A stretch of DNA of 6,151 nt from an uncultured Selenomonas sp. (lineage in GTDB: Bacteria; Bacillota; Negativicutes; Selenomonadales; Selenomonadaceae): assembly GCA_945494195.1 (NCBI GenBank), contig CALYVJ010000123.1, positions 1 to 6,151 on the forward strand, in the 5' to 3' direction. The notes beneath the pieces are model-generated. The model did not search any database, had not been told where the DNA came from, and saw only the letters and a program-made list of their open reading frames with translations. This document shows positions 6,010 to 6,151 of the stretch, piece by piece; within the stretch, counting starts at the first letter, position 1, and the number at the start of each line of letters is the position of its first letter. A program made the position numbers and the translations under genes.

Positions 6010-6150
6010 ATGCGTCAGGAAGCCTATGAACTGTCAATCTTGGACGGCGTGGATAGTTTCATGTCAGGGCTGGAGAGCTTGCTGCATGATAAGGCGGCAG
6101 AAGCGGCAGAGCGCGGAGATACGGCGATATATATCCACCTGCTCTTTTGA
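6010..6150 (+). CDS. Small 46-residue hypothetical protein
   Basis: The ATG at 6010 is preceded by AAAGGGGGAGG (5996-6006), a strong if closely spaced ribosome site, and the frame stops at TGA 6148-6150. The product begins MRQEAYELSILDGVDSF and is acidic and probably helical, with an alanine/glutamate-rich stretch (DKAAEAAERGD, 27-37). It has no signal peptide, membrane segment or motif I recognise. It could be a genuine small protein. It could also be the N-terminal remnant of a longer gene cut by a frameshift, because the window ends one base after the stop and the continuation cannot be seen. It lies directly behind a terminator, so expression needs read-through or an unseen promoter. Confidence 0.5.
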   Translation: MRQEAYELSILDGVDSFMSGLESLLHDKAAEAAERGDTAIYIHLLF

Positions 6151-6151
6151 T

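Overview
The window reads as a phosphate-scarcity (Pho) locus of a moderately GC-rich bacterium. Strong GGAGG-type Shine-Dalgarno sites, a TTAACA-type Pho box like those of Firmicutes, a lipoprotein PstS and a large PAS-containing PhoR suggest a Firmicute. The style of the proteins, including the two-receiver regulator near the right end, fits a diderm Negativicute of the Selenomonas type. That placement is inferred from memory of the families and was not tested by a search.

Layout, left to right. Positions 1-507 (+) hold the 3' part of phoU. Positions 497-2293 (-) hold phoR, the membrane sensor kinase, which converges on phoU and overlaps it by 11 bases. A 183-base divergent region (2294-2476) carries three 11-base-spaced repeats resembling a PhoP-binding Pho box, flanked by two outward-facing extended -10 promoters. 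Next on the + strand come pstS (2477-3343), pstC (3360-4277) and pstA (4277-5131), tightly packed as an operon. After a 116-base gap with its own promoter comes a response-regulator-like gene (5248-5947). It is out of frame in the middle and lacks the start of its second receiver domain. A strong hairpin with a T-run follows, and then a 46-codon ORF (6010-6150) with a good ribosome site.

How the parts work together. PstS captures phosphate outside the membrane and PstC and PstA form the channel. The ATPase PstB is needed but is not in the window. PhoU and the transporter normally hold the kinase PhoR in check when phosphate is plentiful. When phosphate is scarce, PhoR phosphorylates a PhoP/PhoB regulator, which would bind the Pho box and switch on pstSCA and perhaps phoR. 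Neither phoP nor pstB is present here, so the system is split; pstB may lie to the left, upstream of phoU.

The least ordinary parts are the broken tandem-receiver gene and the segment after it, where one RNA strand can pair either into a terminator or over the ribosome site of the small ORF. No stretch longer than 300 bases lacks a gene. I found no tRNA, rRNA, CRISPR array, insertion sequence or origin.
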